NCBI GenBank assembly: GCA_964351365.1
Contig: CAYGNP010000003.1
Coordinates: 83,708-147,707, forward strand
Source: UBA1672 sp964351365
GTDB lineage: Bacteria > Pseudomonadota > Alphaproteobacteria > Micavibrionales > Micavibrionaceae
Direction: 5' to 3'
Length of the DNA: 64,000 bases
Shown here: positions 26,616 to 35,232 of the stretch, piece by piece
How the letters are laid out: each line of letters begins with the position of its first letter
Numbering within the stretch: position 1 is the first letter of the stretch
Notes under the pieces: generated by a model
Seen by the model: only the letters and a program-made list of their open reading frames with translations
Databases searched by the model: none
What the model was told of the DNA's origin: nothing
Translations under genes and position numbers: made by a program

Positions 26616-27320
26616 ATGGTGAAAAAAACTTCTTCTAACAATACAGCCTGGCTTGTATCAATTCTTGCCGTGATTGCGTTTGCGGGTGCTATTGGTGGCT
26701 ATATGGTCTATGATTACAATCAGGAGCGCCTTGCCGAGCAGCAGCGCGAAGAAGCTCAAAAAAACTCTGATGAACAAGCTGCAATGAAAGCACTTTATGC
26801 GCTTTACATTGATTCCTTTAAAAGTGATTTAAAGCGCGCCGCTCTAGAATATAAAGAGAGCAGGAAAATTCTCTCTGATATCTCTAATCCATTAAATTTT
26901 GAAACATTGGAAGATGCCAAGGCCAATTATGAGATTTTTTCCCAGGATATAGCGCCCGCTTTGCGTAAACGTTCACAGAATCTTGTTGATGTGTTTGAGC
27001 GGTATATCATGGCTATGCGCGAAGATGCAGCCCATAAAAAAAATTCGATAGAGGATGTTTTTTTTACTGAATGGGAGGCTATGTCAAAAGAGCAATTAGG
27101 CCATACTGTAACTTTTCTGAGTTATGAGGAGGATATCTTGCAAACTTATGAGGAGTTAATGAAGTTTTATTATACGCATGCGAAACGGTATCGTGTTGAT
27201 GAACAAACGGGGGAGTTTGTCTTTAACAATGAGGATGATCTGAAAACGCATGATGACCTTAAGATGCGTATCCGCGCGTTGCGTGCGCGGCAGATTGAGG
27301 CGCGCAAAGCGCAAGATTAG
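26616..27320 (+). CDS. Membrane-anchored helical hypothetical protein
   Basis: A 234-residue protein with one N-terminal membrane span (AWLVSILAVIAFAGAIGGYMV) and a long helical, charged body expected in the periplasm (QERLAEQQREEAQKNSDEQ). No domain is recognised. It follows the secreted protein by 8 nt. The C-terminus is Arg/Lys-rich and the last 62 nt overlap the convergent GIY-YIG gene. Confidence 0.65.
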   Translation: MVKKTSSNNTAWLVSILAVIAFAGAIGGYMVYDYNQERLAEQQREEAQKNSDEQAAMKALYALYIDSFKSDLKRAALEYKESRKILSDISNPLNFETLEDAKANYEIFSQDIAPALRKRSQNLVDVFERYIMAMREDAAHKKNSIEDVFFTEWEAMSKEQLGHTVTFLSYEEDILQTYEELMKFYYTHAKRYRVDEQTGEFVFNNEDDLKTHDDLKMRIRALRARQIEARKAQD

Positions 27321-27579
27321 CTTTTTCCTCACGGGGCATCGCCTTGATGGCGTTTTCCCGTTTTGAGGCGGTTGCGCGATTATCGCATTCTTCTGTGTAT
27401 ATGAGTTTTAGGGGAGCGCGGCCTTTGGTGTATTTTGCGCCCTTGCCGCTTTCATGCTCACTCATGCGACGGGTAATATTGGTTGTGATGCCGGTGTAGA
27501 GCGTGTTATCGGCGCATTCCAGGATATAAACATACCAGCGCTGCACTTTAATAAAGGCCACCCGTCCCTGTGGTGACAT
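27259..27579 (-). CDS. GIY-YIG nuclease-superfamily protein
   Basis: A short (about 106 residues) UPF0213-type GIY-YIG protein: WYVYILECADNTLYTGITTN holds the motif, followed by RMSEHESGKGAKYTKGR and the YTEECDNRATASKRE helix. These proteins are small nuclease-fold proteins of unknown cellular role. The start is uncertain: ATG 27579 is used, which overlaps the PBP1A 3' end by 32 nt, while the open frame runs further upstream. It overlaps the convergent gene ending at 27320 by 62 nt. Confidence 0.75.
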   Translation of the reverse strand: MSPQGRVAFIKVQRWYVYILECADNTLYTGITTNITRRMSEHESGKGAKYTKGRAPLKLIYTEECDNRATASKRENAIKAMPREEKANLALCAPQSAAHATRGYAS

Positions 27580-30067
27580 CGGAGGGCTGAAGAGGCGGGA
27601 GATCGCCCGTTGCCTCGCCTGAGGGGGTATACGCATCAGAGTAGTTATAATTTTCAAAACTTTGCATGATCGAAATTCCGCTTTCGTCCAGGATAAACAT
27701 GTCATCCGAGGGCTCTGTGCCGATCAGGAAGGCTTCCCAGATGACCTGCTCATCGCCGGGGCGGGCGCGTACACCAGTCTCGGCGTTGATGCGGATGTTA
27801 CGGATGCCGGGCGGTATGCGGAAGGGAACTGGCGGGCGATCTTTTAGGGCTTCTTCCATGAAGTCCTTGAAAATCGGTAACGCTACGGAGGACCCCGTTT
27901 CCTTGCGACCCAGTGAGCGCGGATTGTCGAATCCACCATAGACGCCCACCACAAGGTTCGGCGTGAACCCGATAAACCAGGCATCACGGGATTCATTTGT
28001 GGTTCCGGTCTTTCCGGCCATCGGACGGTTCAATGAGCGCAGGCGAACAGCCGTGCCGCGCTGGACGACGCCTTCCATGATGGAGACCATCTGGTATGTG
28101 GTGCGGGGATCGGCGATTTGTTCACGTGTGTCGGGGATGACAGGTATTGGCTGATCTTGCCATCTGATCATATCGCCGCATTTTGCGCAGGGGCGGGTAT
28201 CGTGTTTAAAAATTGTCTCGCCGTAGCGGTTCTGGATACGGTCAATAAAGGTCGGCGTTACTTTTTTGCCGCCATTGACCAGCATGGCGTAGGCAGTTGT
28301 CATGCGCAAAAGTGTGGTTTCCGTTGCTCCCAGAGAATTGGCGAGGTGCGGCTGCATTTTATCTGTTATGCCAAAATGGTCGGAATATTTTGCGATCAGA
28401 TCCATGCCAAGAAAGTCGGCAAGGCGCACGGTCATCAGGTTCCGGGATTTTTCAACACCGACGCGGATGGGCGTGGGGCCGTAAAATTCATTGGAGTAGT
28501 TTGTTGGCTTCCAGGTATCACCATTTTCACTGTGCAGCACAAAGGGCGCATCCAATACGAGTGTTGCGGGTGTGAAGCCCTTATCGAGGGCGGCGAGATA
28601 GACAAAGGGTTTGAAGGCGGAGCCTGGCTGGCGCTGCGCCTGTGTTGCTCGGTTAAATTCACTCGCGCCATAACGGTAATTCCAGCCGCCCTGCATAGCC
28701 AGAACACGCCCTGTATGCGGATCAAGGGCGATAAAGCCGCCTTGAATATCGGGGATTTGCTGGAGGGTGTATATGTTGTTTTGTTGCCCATCTTCCTCAG
28801 GGGGCGCTTTTTCGACTATGATGACATCGCCGGGGCTCAGCATCTCAGTGAGCGCGTTTATTTCAGGGCCAAGAGCATAGCCTTCATTCAGATATTTGCG
28901 CGCCCATTTGCTGTCCTCAAGGGTGAGCTCACCGTTTAAGTCAGGGCTGGTAAAACCCAGCTTTGCAGTTTGTTCACTAACCTCAAGGACAAGAGCCAGT
29001 GACCATTCATCAATCAGTCCTTCGGGCTTTTGGATTTTGGATAAACGCGTGCGCCAATCCTCCATCGTGTCGAATTTTGTCACCGGACCACGCCAACCAT
29101 GACGGCGGTCATAGGCAACGAGCCCTGCACGCATGGCTTTTTCTGCTACGGACTGAAAATGAGGATCAACGGATGTTTTTACAGCCAAACCACCTTGATA
29201 AAGGCTGTCTTCGCCGAAACGTTCCTGCAGTTCGCGGCGGACTTCTTCGGCAAAATAAGGTGCGTCGACGCGCTCGGAGCTGTCTGTTTTCATTTGAAGC
29301 GGCTCTAGCTTGGCGAGGTCGGCTTCCTCTTGCGTGGCGTAGCCCTCCTCCACCATACGGCCAATCACCCAATTTCTGCGCTCGAGTGCTTCGTCATGAT
29401 TACGTAAGGGGTTGTATTTGTTTGGCGCTTTGGGCAGAGCGGCAAGATAAGAGGCTTCTGCGAGGCTCAGCTCATCAAGGGATTTGTCGAAGTAAAATAG
29501 AGCCGCCGCCGCAACGCCGTATGCGCCGCTGCCGAGGTAAATCTGATTAAGGTAAAGTTCTAAAATTTGATCCTTGCCGAGTGATTTATTCATGCGATAG
29601 GCAACGATAGCTTCTTTGAGTTTGCGCTCATAGGAGACTTCGCTTGTGAAGAAAAAGTTTTTGGCTACCTGCTGGGCGATTGTAGATGCCCCTTCGGGGC
29701 GTTTGTTCACGCCTGCCGCTTTATTGCTAATGTTCTTGATGAGGGCGCGCATGACCGCAACAATATCAATCCCGCTATGGGTGTAGAAATTCTGATCTTC
29801 GGCGGCGATGAAGGTTTGTTTGACGCGATCGGGGATAAATTCAATGGGGACGAAAACCCGCTTTTCCTGCGCGAATTCGGCGAGTAAGCGCCCATCACCG
29901 GCATAGAGGCGTGTGACAATCGGGGGTTCGTAATTTTTGAGCTGCTTGTAGTCCGGGAGATCCTGACCGTAATAGTTCAGGATATAGGCAATAGCCGCAA
30001 TACCAACAATCGCGCCCAAAAAGCCCAGGGATGCCATCCAAACACAAAGTTTCCAAAAATATTTCAT
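27548..30067 (-). CDS. mrcA: Penicillin-binding protein 1A (bifunctional class A PBP)
   Basis: A bifunctional peptidoglycan synthase of 839 residues. After one N-terminal membrane anchor (residues about 12-33) the GT51 glycosyltransferase domain includes EDQNFYTHSGID and STIAQQVAKNFF. The transpeptidase domain has SxxK in GSAFKPFVYLAAL, SxN in GVEKSRNLMTV and KTG in MAGKTGTTNES. A region of about 100 residues between them is the usual linker. The C-terminus is proline/glycine-rich. It polymerises and cross-links the cell wall at the inner membrane. Confidence 0.94.
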   Translation of the reverse strand: MKYFWKLCVWMASLGFLGAIVGIAAIAYILNYYGQDLPDYKQLKNYEPPIVTRLYAGDGRLLAEFAQEKRVFVPIEFIPDRVKQTFIAAEDQNFYTHSGIDIVAVMRALIKNISNKAAGVNKRPEGASTIAQQVAKNFFFTSEVSYERKLKEAIVAYRMNKSLGKDQILELYLNQIYLGSGAYGVAAAALFYFDKSLDELSLAEASYLAALPKAPNKYNPLRNHDEALERRNWVIGRMVEEGYATQEEADLAKLEPLQMKTDSSERVDAPYFAEEVRRELQERFGEDSLYQGGLAVKTSVDPHFQSVAEKAMRAGLVAYDRRHGWRGPVTKFDTMEDWRTRLSKIQKPEGLIDEWSLALVLEVSEQTAKLGFTSPDLNGELTLEDSKWARKYLNEGYALGPEINALTEMLSPGDVIIVEKAPPEEDGQQNNIYTLQQIPDIQGGFIALDPHTGRVLAMQGGWNYRYGASEFNRATQAQRQPGSAFKPFVYLAALDKGFTPATLVLDAPFVLHSENGDTWKPTNYSNEFYGPTPIRVGVEKSRNLMTVRLADFLGMDLIAKYSDHFGITDKMQPHLANSLGATETTLLRMTTAYAMLVNGGKKVTPTFIDRIQNRYGETIFKHDTRPCAKCGDMIRWQDQPIPVIPDTREQIADPRTTYQMVSIMEGVVQRGTAVRLRSLNRPMAGKTGTTNESRDAWFIGFTPNLVVGVYGGFDNPRSLGRKETGSSVALPIFKDFMEEALKDRPPVPFRIPPGIRNIRINAETGVRARPGDEQVIWEAFLIGTEPSDDMFILDESGISIMQSFENYNYSDAYTPSGEATGDLPPLQPSDVTTGTGGLY

Positions 30068-30157
30068 CTGGGTGTTATAGCATAAATCATGCCAAGAGCC
30101 ATAAATTTTTGGGGTTTTGCCTTGAAGTCTTGTGACTATAAAATGCTTTCGTTTTGA

Positions 30158-30580
30158 CTAACCAAAAATCCCTTTTTCGACGTAAGGGCCGTATTTATTA
30201 TCGTGTTTTGTGCGGGGCCAAAACGTTAACGCTAAACCGCAAATAAATATTCCAGCTAGGCTTGACCACAATATTAATGGTTGATCAGAGATTGAAAAAT
30301 TTTCAACCATAATAACTAATCCAATAATTATAATCATATATGGCAATGCCCACCAGCCTGATAAAGAGATGTCTCTGAATCTTTTTGCTATTAATGAACA
30401 GCTTATGTATGAGAAGAATATGGCTGGCGCGAGTATCGCATAGTTTAAAATTTCGTATCCAGTATCATAATCGGAAAGCTTTAGTATTTGGTTTATTAAA
30501 AAGCTTAAGAAAAAGAAATCTTGTCGATTGATTCTGCCTTTTTGAATATAGAGCAAATCTTTAACTTGAAGTTTATGCAT
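30158..30580 (-). CDS. DUF805 membrane protein
   Basis: A 140-residue protein with four hydrophobic spans and the DUF805 features GRINRQDFFFL near the N-terminus and AKRFRDISLSGWWALPY in the loop. Function is unknown. It is AT-richer than the genes around it. It lies between mlaF (20 nt upstream) and PBP1A on the same strand. Confidence 0.75.
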   Translation of the reverse strand: MHKLQVKDLLYIQKGRINRQDFFFLSFLINQILKLSDYDTGYEILNYAILAPAIFFSYISCSLIAKRFRDISLSGWWALPYMIIIIGLVIMVENFSISDQPLILWSSLAGIFICGLALTFWPRTKHDNKYGPYVEKGIFG

Positions 30581-30600
30581 ATTTTTCTGCTTTGTCCGGT

Positions 30601-31380
30601 TTAAGAAACACGGCGCATGATGGGGCCGCTTGCCCGTCCGTGGATAAACTGATCGACATAGTCGTTGCCGGAGTGATCGAGATCGCCGACTTTGCCGCTC
30701 CAGATGATGCGGCCCTGATAGATCATTGCAACGTAATCAGCGATTTTACGCACGCTGGCCATATCGTGTGTGATGGATAGCGCGGTTGCGCCCAGGCCTT
30801 TAACCTGCTCGACGATTAGCTCATTGATGACATCGGCCATGATAGGGTCAAGGCCGGTTGTGGGTTCGTCAAAGAAGATGATTTCCGGACTGGTGGCGAC
30901 TGCGCGGGCAAGGGCGACACGTTTTTGCATACCGCCGGAGAGTTCTGCGGGGAAGAGTTCGGCGACTTCGGGCTTGAGGCCGACAGCTTTTATTTTCTCG
31001 AGCGCGATTTCGCGGGCCTGTTTTTTATCCATGCCCTGCCCGTGAACAAGGCCAAAAGCGATATTTTCCCAGATTTTGAGGGAGTCAAAGAGCGCGCCGC
31101 CCTGAAAGAGCATGCCGAATTTCTTCATAAATTGGCTACGGGTTTTTAAATCTGCGCCGACGCTTTCCTGCCCATCAATCAGGATGGAGCCGGAATCAGC
31201 GGCGATCAGGCCAAGTACGCATTTCAGCATGACGGATTTTCCTGTTCCCGATCCGCCGATCACGACCATGGATTTTCCGGCGGGGATTTCGAGGCTGAGG
31301 TCATTTAAGACATGATTGCTGCCAAATGATTTTTTTACGCCTTTTAAATCAAGTTTGAGCTCTGGCTTGTCTGTGGTCAT
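30601..31380 (-). CDS. mlaF: Phospholipid ABC transporter ATP-binding protein MlaF
   Basis: The ATPase of the Mla (retrograde phospholipid) transporter. Walker A is GGSGTGKSV, the signature is LSGGMQKRVALARA, Walker B/D-loop is FFDEPTTGLDP. Length (259) fits. Its ATG overlaps the mlaE TGA by 4 nt. MlaD, MlaC and MlaB are not adjacent on the visible side, although the set could continue elsewhere. It helps keep the outer leaflet free of phospholipid. Confidence 0.9.
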   Translation of the reverse strand: MTTDKPELKLDLKGVKKSFGSNHVLNDLSLEIPAGKSMVVIGGSGTGKSVMLKCVLGLIAADSGSILIDGQESVGADLKTRSQFMKKFGMLFQGGALFDSLKIWENIAFGLVHGQGMDKKQAREIALEKIKAVGLKPEVAELFPAELSGGMQKRVALARAVATSPEIIFFDEPTTGLDPIMADVINELIVEQVKGLGATALSITHDMASVRKIADYVAMIYQGRIIWSGKVGDLDHSGNDYVDQFIHGRASGPIMRRVS

Positions 31381-32159
31381 GAGAAAAAGATCTGCGTTAG
31401 GAGGTAGTTGGATATCAAAATAAGAATGGAAGAGGAGACAACCGCATTTGTGGTGGCGGCGCCCACGCCTTGCGCGCCGCGCGCAGAGTTAAAGCCATGG
31501 TAGCAGCCCATGATGGCCACGATAAAGCCGAAAGCGCCTGCTTTCCAGAGGCCGGAGACGACATCAATTTGCTCGAGCGCGTCCCAGCTTTGAACAAGGT
31601 AGCTTGTCGGACTAAAGCCCAGAGAATAAATGGAGACGACATACCCGCCGAAAACGCCGATAATATCGCCGATAAATACAAGCACAGGAAGCATAAGCGT
31701 CGCGGCAATCACGCGCGGGGCAATCAAATATTTGAACGGGTTCACAGAGAGCGTGCGCAGCGCATCAATCTGTTCGGTTACGCGCATGGTTCCGATTTCT
31801 GCGGCGATGGCCGCGCCAACACGCCCGGCGACCATCAGGCCAGCCAGAACGGGAGATAGCTCGCGGGTGATAGACAGAACAACCACGCCCGCAATTGCGC
31901 CCTCGGCGTTAAATCTTGTGAAGCCAGTATAGCTTTGCAGGGCAAGCACCATACCGGTGAAGAGCGCCGTCAAGCCAACAACAGGAAGGGAGTAATATCC
32001 GATATCGATGAGCTGGCGCGCGAGTTGTGAGGGGAAAAAGGGTGGTGTCACACAATGGCGCAAAGAGCGGCCGACAAAATCGCTGAGGCGGCCAATGGCG
32101 GCGAGAAAATTGAGGATTGCGGCGCCTATATTGGTAAAAATGTCTAATATTATCGTCAT
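31377..32159 (-). CDS. mlaE: Phospholipid ABC transporter permease MlaE
   Basis: The permease of the Mla transporter, 260 residues. The family motif region GRVGAAIAAEIGTMRVTEQ is followed by IDALRTLSVNPFKYLIAPR, and the C-terminal spans contain the GAQGVGAATTNAVV motif. About five hydrophobic segments are visible. It is translationally coupled to mlaF by a 4-nt overlap (ATGA). This is a standard alphaproteobacterial mlaE-mlaF pair. Confidence 0.92.
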   Translation of the reverse strand: MTIILDIFTNIGAAILNFLAAIGRLSDFVGRSLRHCVTPPFFPSQLARQLIDIGYYSLPVVGLTALFTGMVLALQSYTGFTRFNAEGAIAGVVVLSITRELSPVLAGLMVAGRVGAAIAAEIGTMRVTEQIDALRTLSVNPFKYLIAPRVIAATLMLPVLVFIGDIIGVFGGYVVSIYSLGFSPTSYLVQSWDALEQIDVVSGLWKAGAFGFIVAIMGCYHGFNSARGAQGVGAATTNAVVSSSILILISNYLLTQIFFS

Positions 32160-32227
32160 AAGCTTTTTTTATATCTGTTTGGGTTAAAACACTAATCGAA
32201 AAGGCGCGTTTCGTCTATACTGGGGGG

Positions 32228-32899
32228 ATGAATTTTTCAGGTGATACAATTTCAGTTGATGATCTGGTGTGTATGGATGATGGTGCGCAAGCGTTTTCCT
32301 ATCGAGTCGAGGTAGCCTATGCGCGGGAAGATAATCTCTTGTTCGGGGAGCGGATATACCGCGCGGATGCCAAGCTTTATCTTCATAAGGATCTGGCGGG
32401 CATTGTCCGCGGCGCTGCGGCTTATTGTTATGAGAAATATAAGATACGATTCGTTTTGTATGACGGTTTGCGCAGCGTTGAGGCGCAAGAGGCCATGATG
32501 CGAACGCGGCGGGTTTTGGACAATCCGCATTGGCTGGAGCCGCCGCGCCTGCTGTCTCCTCCTGGGACGGGCGGGCATCCGCGCGGGATGGCGGTGGATA
32601 TCGGTTTGGAGGATATAGATGGCCGTCTGATTGATATGGGGTGCGCGTTTGATTTTCTGGCCGAAAATCCAAATGCGGATCTAAATCCGGCGCACCGAAA
32701 TTATGCCCATCCAAAGAGTATATTGGACAACCGAAAGATGCTGGATTCGGCGATGATTTGGGCTGCAGAACAGCAAGGTACGGCACTGGTTTTACTGCCT
32801 CAGGAATGGTGGGATTTTCGGCTGGAAGCCTCATTTTTTGAGCGGTACAAGCCACTCTATGACCGCGATCTACCGGCAGGTATGAAACAAATGCCATAA
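32228..32899 (+). CDS. D-alanyl-D-alanine dipeptidase-like (VanX/DdpX family) with an altered zinc motif
   Basis: A 223-residue member of the M15 VanX/DdpX family, which hydrolyses D-Ala-D-Ala. GGHPRGMAVDIGL matches the SxHxxGxAxD zinc motif except that S is G. The second zinc motif, EWWH in VanX, reads EWWDF here, so the third zinc ligand is Asp. The rest (YDGLRSVEAQEAMM, ERYKPLYDRDL) fits the family. No signal peptide is present, so it acts in the cytoplasm if active. A TATACT at 32216 lies only 6 nt before the ATG, which could mean a leaderless transcript. Confidence 0.8.
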   Translation: MNFSGDTISVDDLVCMDDGAQAFSYRVEVAYAREDNLLFGERIYRADAKLYLHKDLAGIVRGAAAYCYEKYKIRFVLYDGLRSVEAQEAMMRTRRVLDNPHWLEPPRLLSPPGTGGHPRGMAVDIGLEDIDGRLIDMGCAFDFLAENPNADLNPAHRNYAHPKSILDNRKMLDSAMIWAAEQQGTALVLLPQEWWDFRLEASFFERYKPLYDRDLPAGMKQMP

Positions 32900-33019
32900 A
32901 AATTGTTTCAAAAGTTTGCAATTTGCCTTTTTTTACACTAAAGTGGTGAATAATAATTAAGAATATTTGGTGATATAGTTCCGAAAACGGACAGAAAACA
33001 AGAATGAGTAGGGTGAAAA

Positions 33020-34213
33020 ATGGCAGCGAACCAGGCAGACTATAGCGAAACAGTTGTTAAGTTGCAGAAATATTTGTTTGAGTATGGGTATACCGGGCTT
33101 GGCGGCGGCTCAAACGGAAACTCACCTGATGGGCTATTAGGGCCCAAAACGAAAGCGGCGATTAATGACCTAGTACAGAAAGCTGATATTACAGACGGCG
33201 GGGCTGTAGCGCTATTTACTAGTCGCGGTTTTAGTAGTACAGATGCATACGTAGCAGCAATACTTTTAGACGGGGTTCATAGTCAATATGCGCGTACTTC
33301 ACCTGTGACAAACCTCAATACGGCAAATTCAGCTTCAGCGGCAAATTTAGTGGCAGGTGCTTCTATTGAGCAATCGGTAGCCTTGTCGGCGAATGCGCCG
33401 CTGGCTTATAATCCGCATATTGACACTATGCAAGATATAATGATTAGTGATCTTGGTTATGAAGGTATTGGCGGAAAAGATGGAAAGTCGGACGGTCTTA
33501 AAGGGCCGAAAACAACGGCGGCTTTTGCTAATTTGGCCGAGAAGATGGGCGGCCAGACCATAGAAGATTATCTTACGGCACAAGGTGTAAGCGCAGACCG
33601 AATTGCCGCGTTTATGGCTGCACATGAGGCTTATGTTGCGACCAATCCTGATCCTTTGCCTGTTGAGGTTGCGGCAGCGGAGCCTGCGGCGGAGGTAGCG
33701 GGTGACGGGCAAGTTTATGCTGCCTTTGCAGATGAAGCGGAAGCGGATGCGAATAAAAAAGCTGCTGTTATTAGTCCGGTTTTACCGCTGGGGTTGGCTT
33801 CTGGTGTTAGTAGTTTTTTCAACGCGGCAGCGCCCTCGGGTGGCCGTGACGTGATACGCGTAAGTTTTGTTGGTGAGCCTGAGTCGCCTGGCGTGGCGGT
33901 TATGACAGAAAGGCAAGCGGGCGTTCTGTCACGTCTTTCTGAAGATGGGGTGGCTTCGGATGCAGAAGTTGCTATCCTTGAGGCTTTCTTAGCGGCACAA
34001 AAGGCGAGTGGGCTAGCTGGTGATGAAGACGCGAAGATCCGTTTTGACCTTCCGCCTTCGGTGAATGGGATGCAGGCACATGTAATTTTCTCTGAAGTCC
34101 TCCAAGGTGCGAGCTATGTGCCAGCAGGTGAGGCTGCTACTTCTGTGCCTGCTGATGATCCAAGAGTTGCTCAAGCTGCACCTGCTGGTATGGCATTGGG
34201 CAGACCAAGCTAA
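33020..34213 (+). CDS. Protein with two peptidoglycan-binding-like repeats, function unknown
   Basis: A 397-residue protein with two similar segments. Residues about 12-60 (VVKLQKYLFEYGYTGLGG..DGLLGPKTKAAI) and about 135-180 (TMQDIMISDLGYEGIGG..DGLKGPKTTAAF) show the L-Q-x-x-L, G-x-x-D-G-x-x-G-P-x-T-x-x-A pattern of PG_binding_1 domains. No catalytic domain is recognised. There is no signal peptide. The C-terminal part is Ala/Val-rich and may be unstructured (PAAEVAGDG, SVPADDPRV). AGTAGGGTG precedes the ATG. Its stop interlocks with alr in CTAA. Confidence 0.6.
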   Translation: MAANQADYSETVVKLQKYLFEYGYTGLGGGSNGNSPDGLLGPKTKAAINDLVQKADITDGGAVALFTSRGFSSTDAYVAAILLDGVHSQYARTSPVTNLNTANSASAANLVAGASIEQSVALSANAPLAYNPHIDTMQDIMISDLGYEGIGGKDGKSDGLKGPKTTAAFANLAEKMGGQTIEDYLTAQGVSADRIAAFMAAHEAYVATNPDPLPVEVAAAEPAAEVAGDGQVYAAFADEAEADANKKAAVISPVLPLGLASGVSSFFNAAAPSGGRDVIRVSFVGEPESPGVAVMTERQAGVLSRLSEDGVASDAEVAILEAFLAAQKASGLAGDEDAKIRFDLPPSVNGMQAHVIFSEVLQGASYVPAGEAATSVPADDPRVAQAAPAGMALGRPS

Positions 34214-35232
34214 GAATATCTTCTGTTATAGCGTTTTCCAAGTGACGTCAGGATTTCATACGGAATTGTGCCTGCGCTGGCGGCCAGATCGGTGAGGGTC
34301 TGGTGTGGGCCCATCAGCTCTAAGCTATCGCCAGATTTTGGCCTTTTGCTTTCCGGCACATCTGAGAGATCACAGATGATTAAATCCATTGAAACGCGAC
34401 CGCGTATGGGCAGTTTGTACCCCTGCCAGAATAGTGCGCCCGCATTACCAAGCGTGCGGTGAAGGCCGTCGGCATAGCCCGCCCCTATGACCGCGACATG
34501 GCCGTCTTTTTCAAATCTATAGGTTTCGTTGTAGCCAGCGGTTTCGCCGCGCTTTACGGTGTGGATTTGCAAGATGGGCAGATCGAGGGTGATGACAGGT
34601 TTCATGCGCTCCATCCCGCCATACAGCCCGATGCCGGGGCGGGTTAAATCAAAGTGGTAGTCTTTGGATAAGGTGATCCCGGCCGAGTTGCAGAGTGAGT
34701 ATTTATGCCCTGGAAAAATTTTTATAACGTTTTGAAATAATTCAAATTGCTGCGCGTTTCTGGGATTGTCCGGTTCCTCGGAGGAGGAGAAATGGCTCAT
34801 GAGATAATGCACATTGAGCGCGCTTAAATCGATATCCGCCCAATCCTGTTGCGGGATGCCCAGACGGTTCATACCGGTATCAAAATGCAAGATTGCTGCA
34901 CCTTTATACTGGTTTATCTGCGCGGTATCATTCAGCACGGGGATGAGGTTGTGCGCCTTATACACTCGCTCTTCTGCTTGCCAGAAGCCGTTCAGGATAT
35001 AGATATCGGCTGTTGGCAGGATGGCGCGCAGCTCTATGCCCTCATTGAGTGTGGCGATAAAGAATTTGCGCGCTCCGACGGCGGCAAGTGCGGGGGCAAC
35101 TTCGGACAGGCCGAGTCCATAGGCATTGGCTTTTACACAGCATGCGGTCTCACAGGTTTTTGCGCTCATGGCGCTTAGGGTTTTGTAGTTGTCCTGTATG
35201 GCGCGCAGATCAATCGTTAATGTGCCGATCAT
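34210..35232 (-). CDS. alr: Alanine racemase
   Basis: A PLP enzyme that makes D-Ala for the cell wall. The PLP lysine is in CCVKANAYGLG, and the second catalytic residue, Tyr, is in the VIGAGYADGLHR region. Length (340) is slightly short for Alr but complete. The ATG overlaps the dnaB stop by 4 nt (ATGA). Its neighbours, dnaB and the ribosomal genes, are on the same strand. Confidence 0.92.
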   Translation of the reverse strand: MIGTLTIDLRAIQDNYKTLSAMSAKTCETACCVKANAYGLGLSEVAPALAAVGARKFFIATLNEGIELRAILPTADIYILNGFWQAEERVYKAHNLIPVLNDTAQINQYKGAAILHFDTGMNRLGIPQQDWADIDLSALNVHYLMSHFSSSEEPDNPRNAQQFELFQNVIKIFPGHKYSLCNSAGITLSKDYHFDLTRPGIGLYGGMERMKPVITLDLPILQIHTVKRGETAGYNETYRFEKDGHVAVIGAGYADGLHRTLGNAGALFWQGYKLPIRGRVSMDLIICDLSDVPESKRPKSGDSLELMGPHQTLTDLAASAGTIPYEILTSLGKRYNRRYS

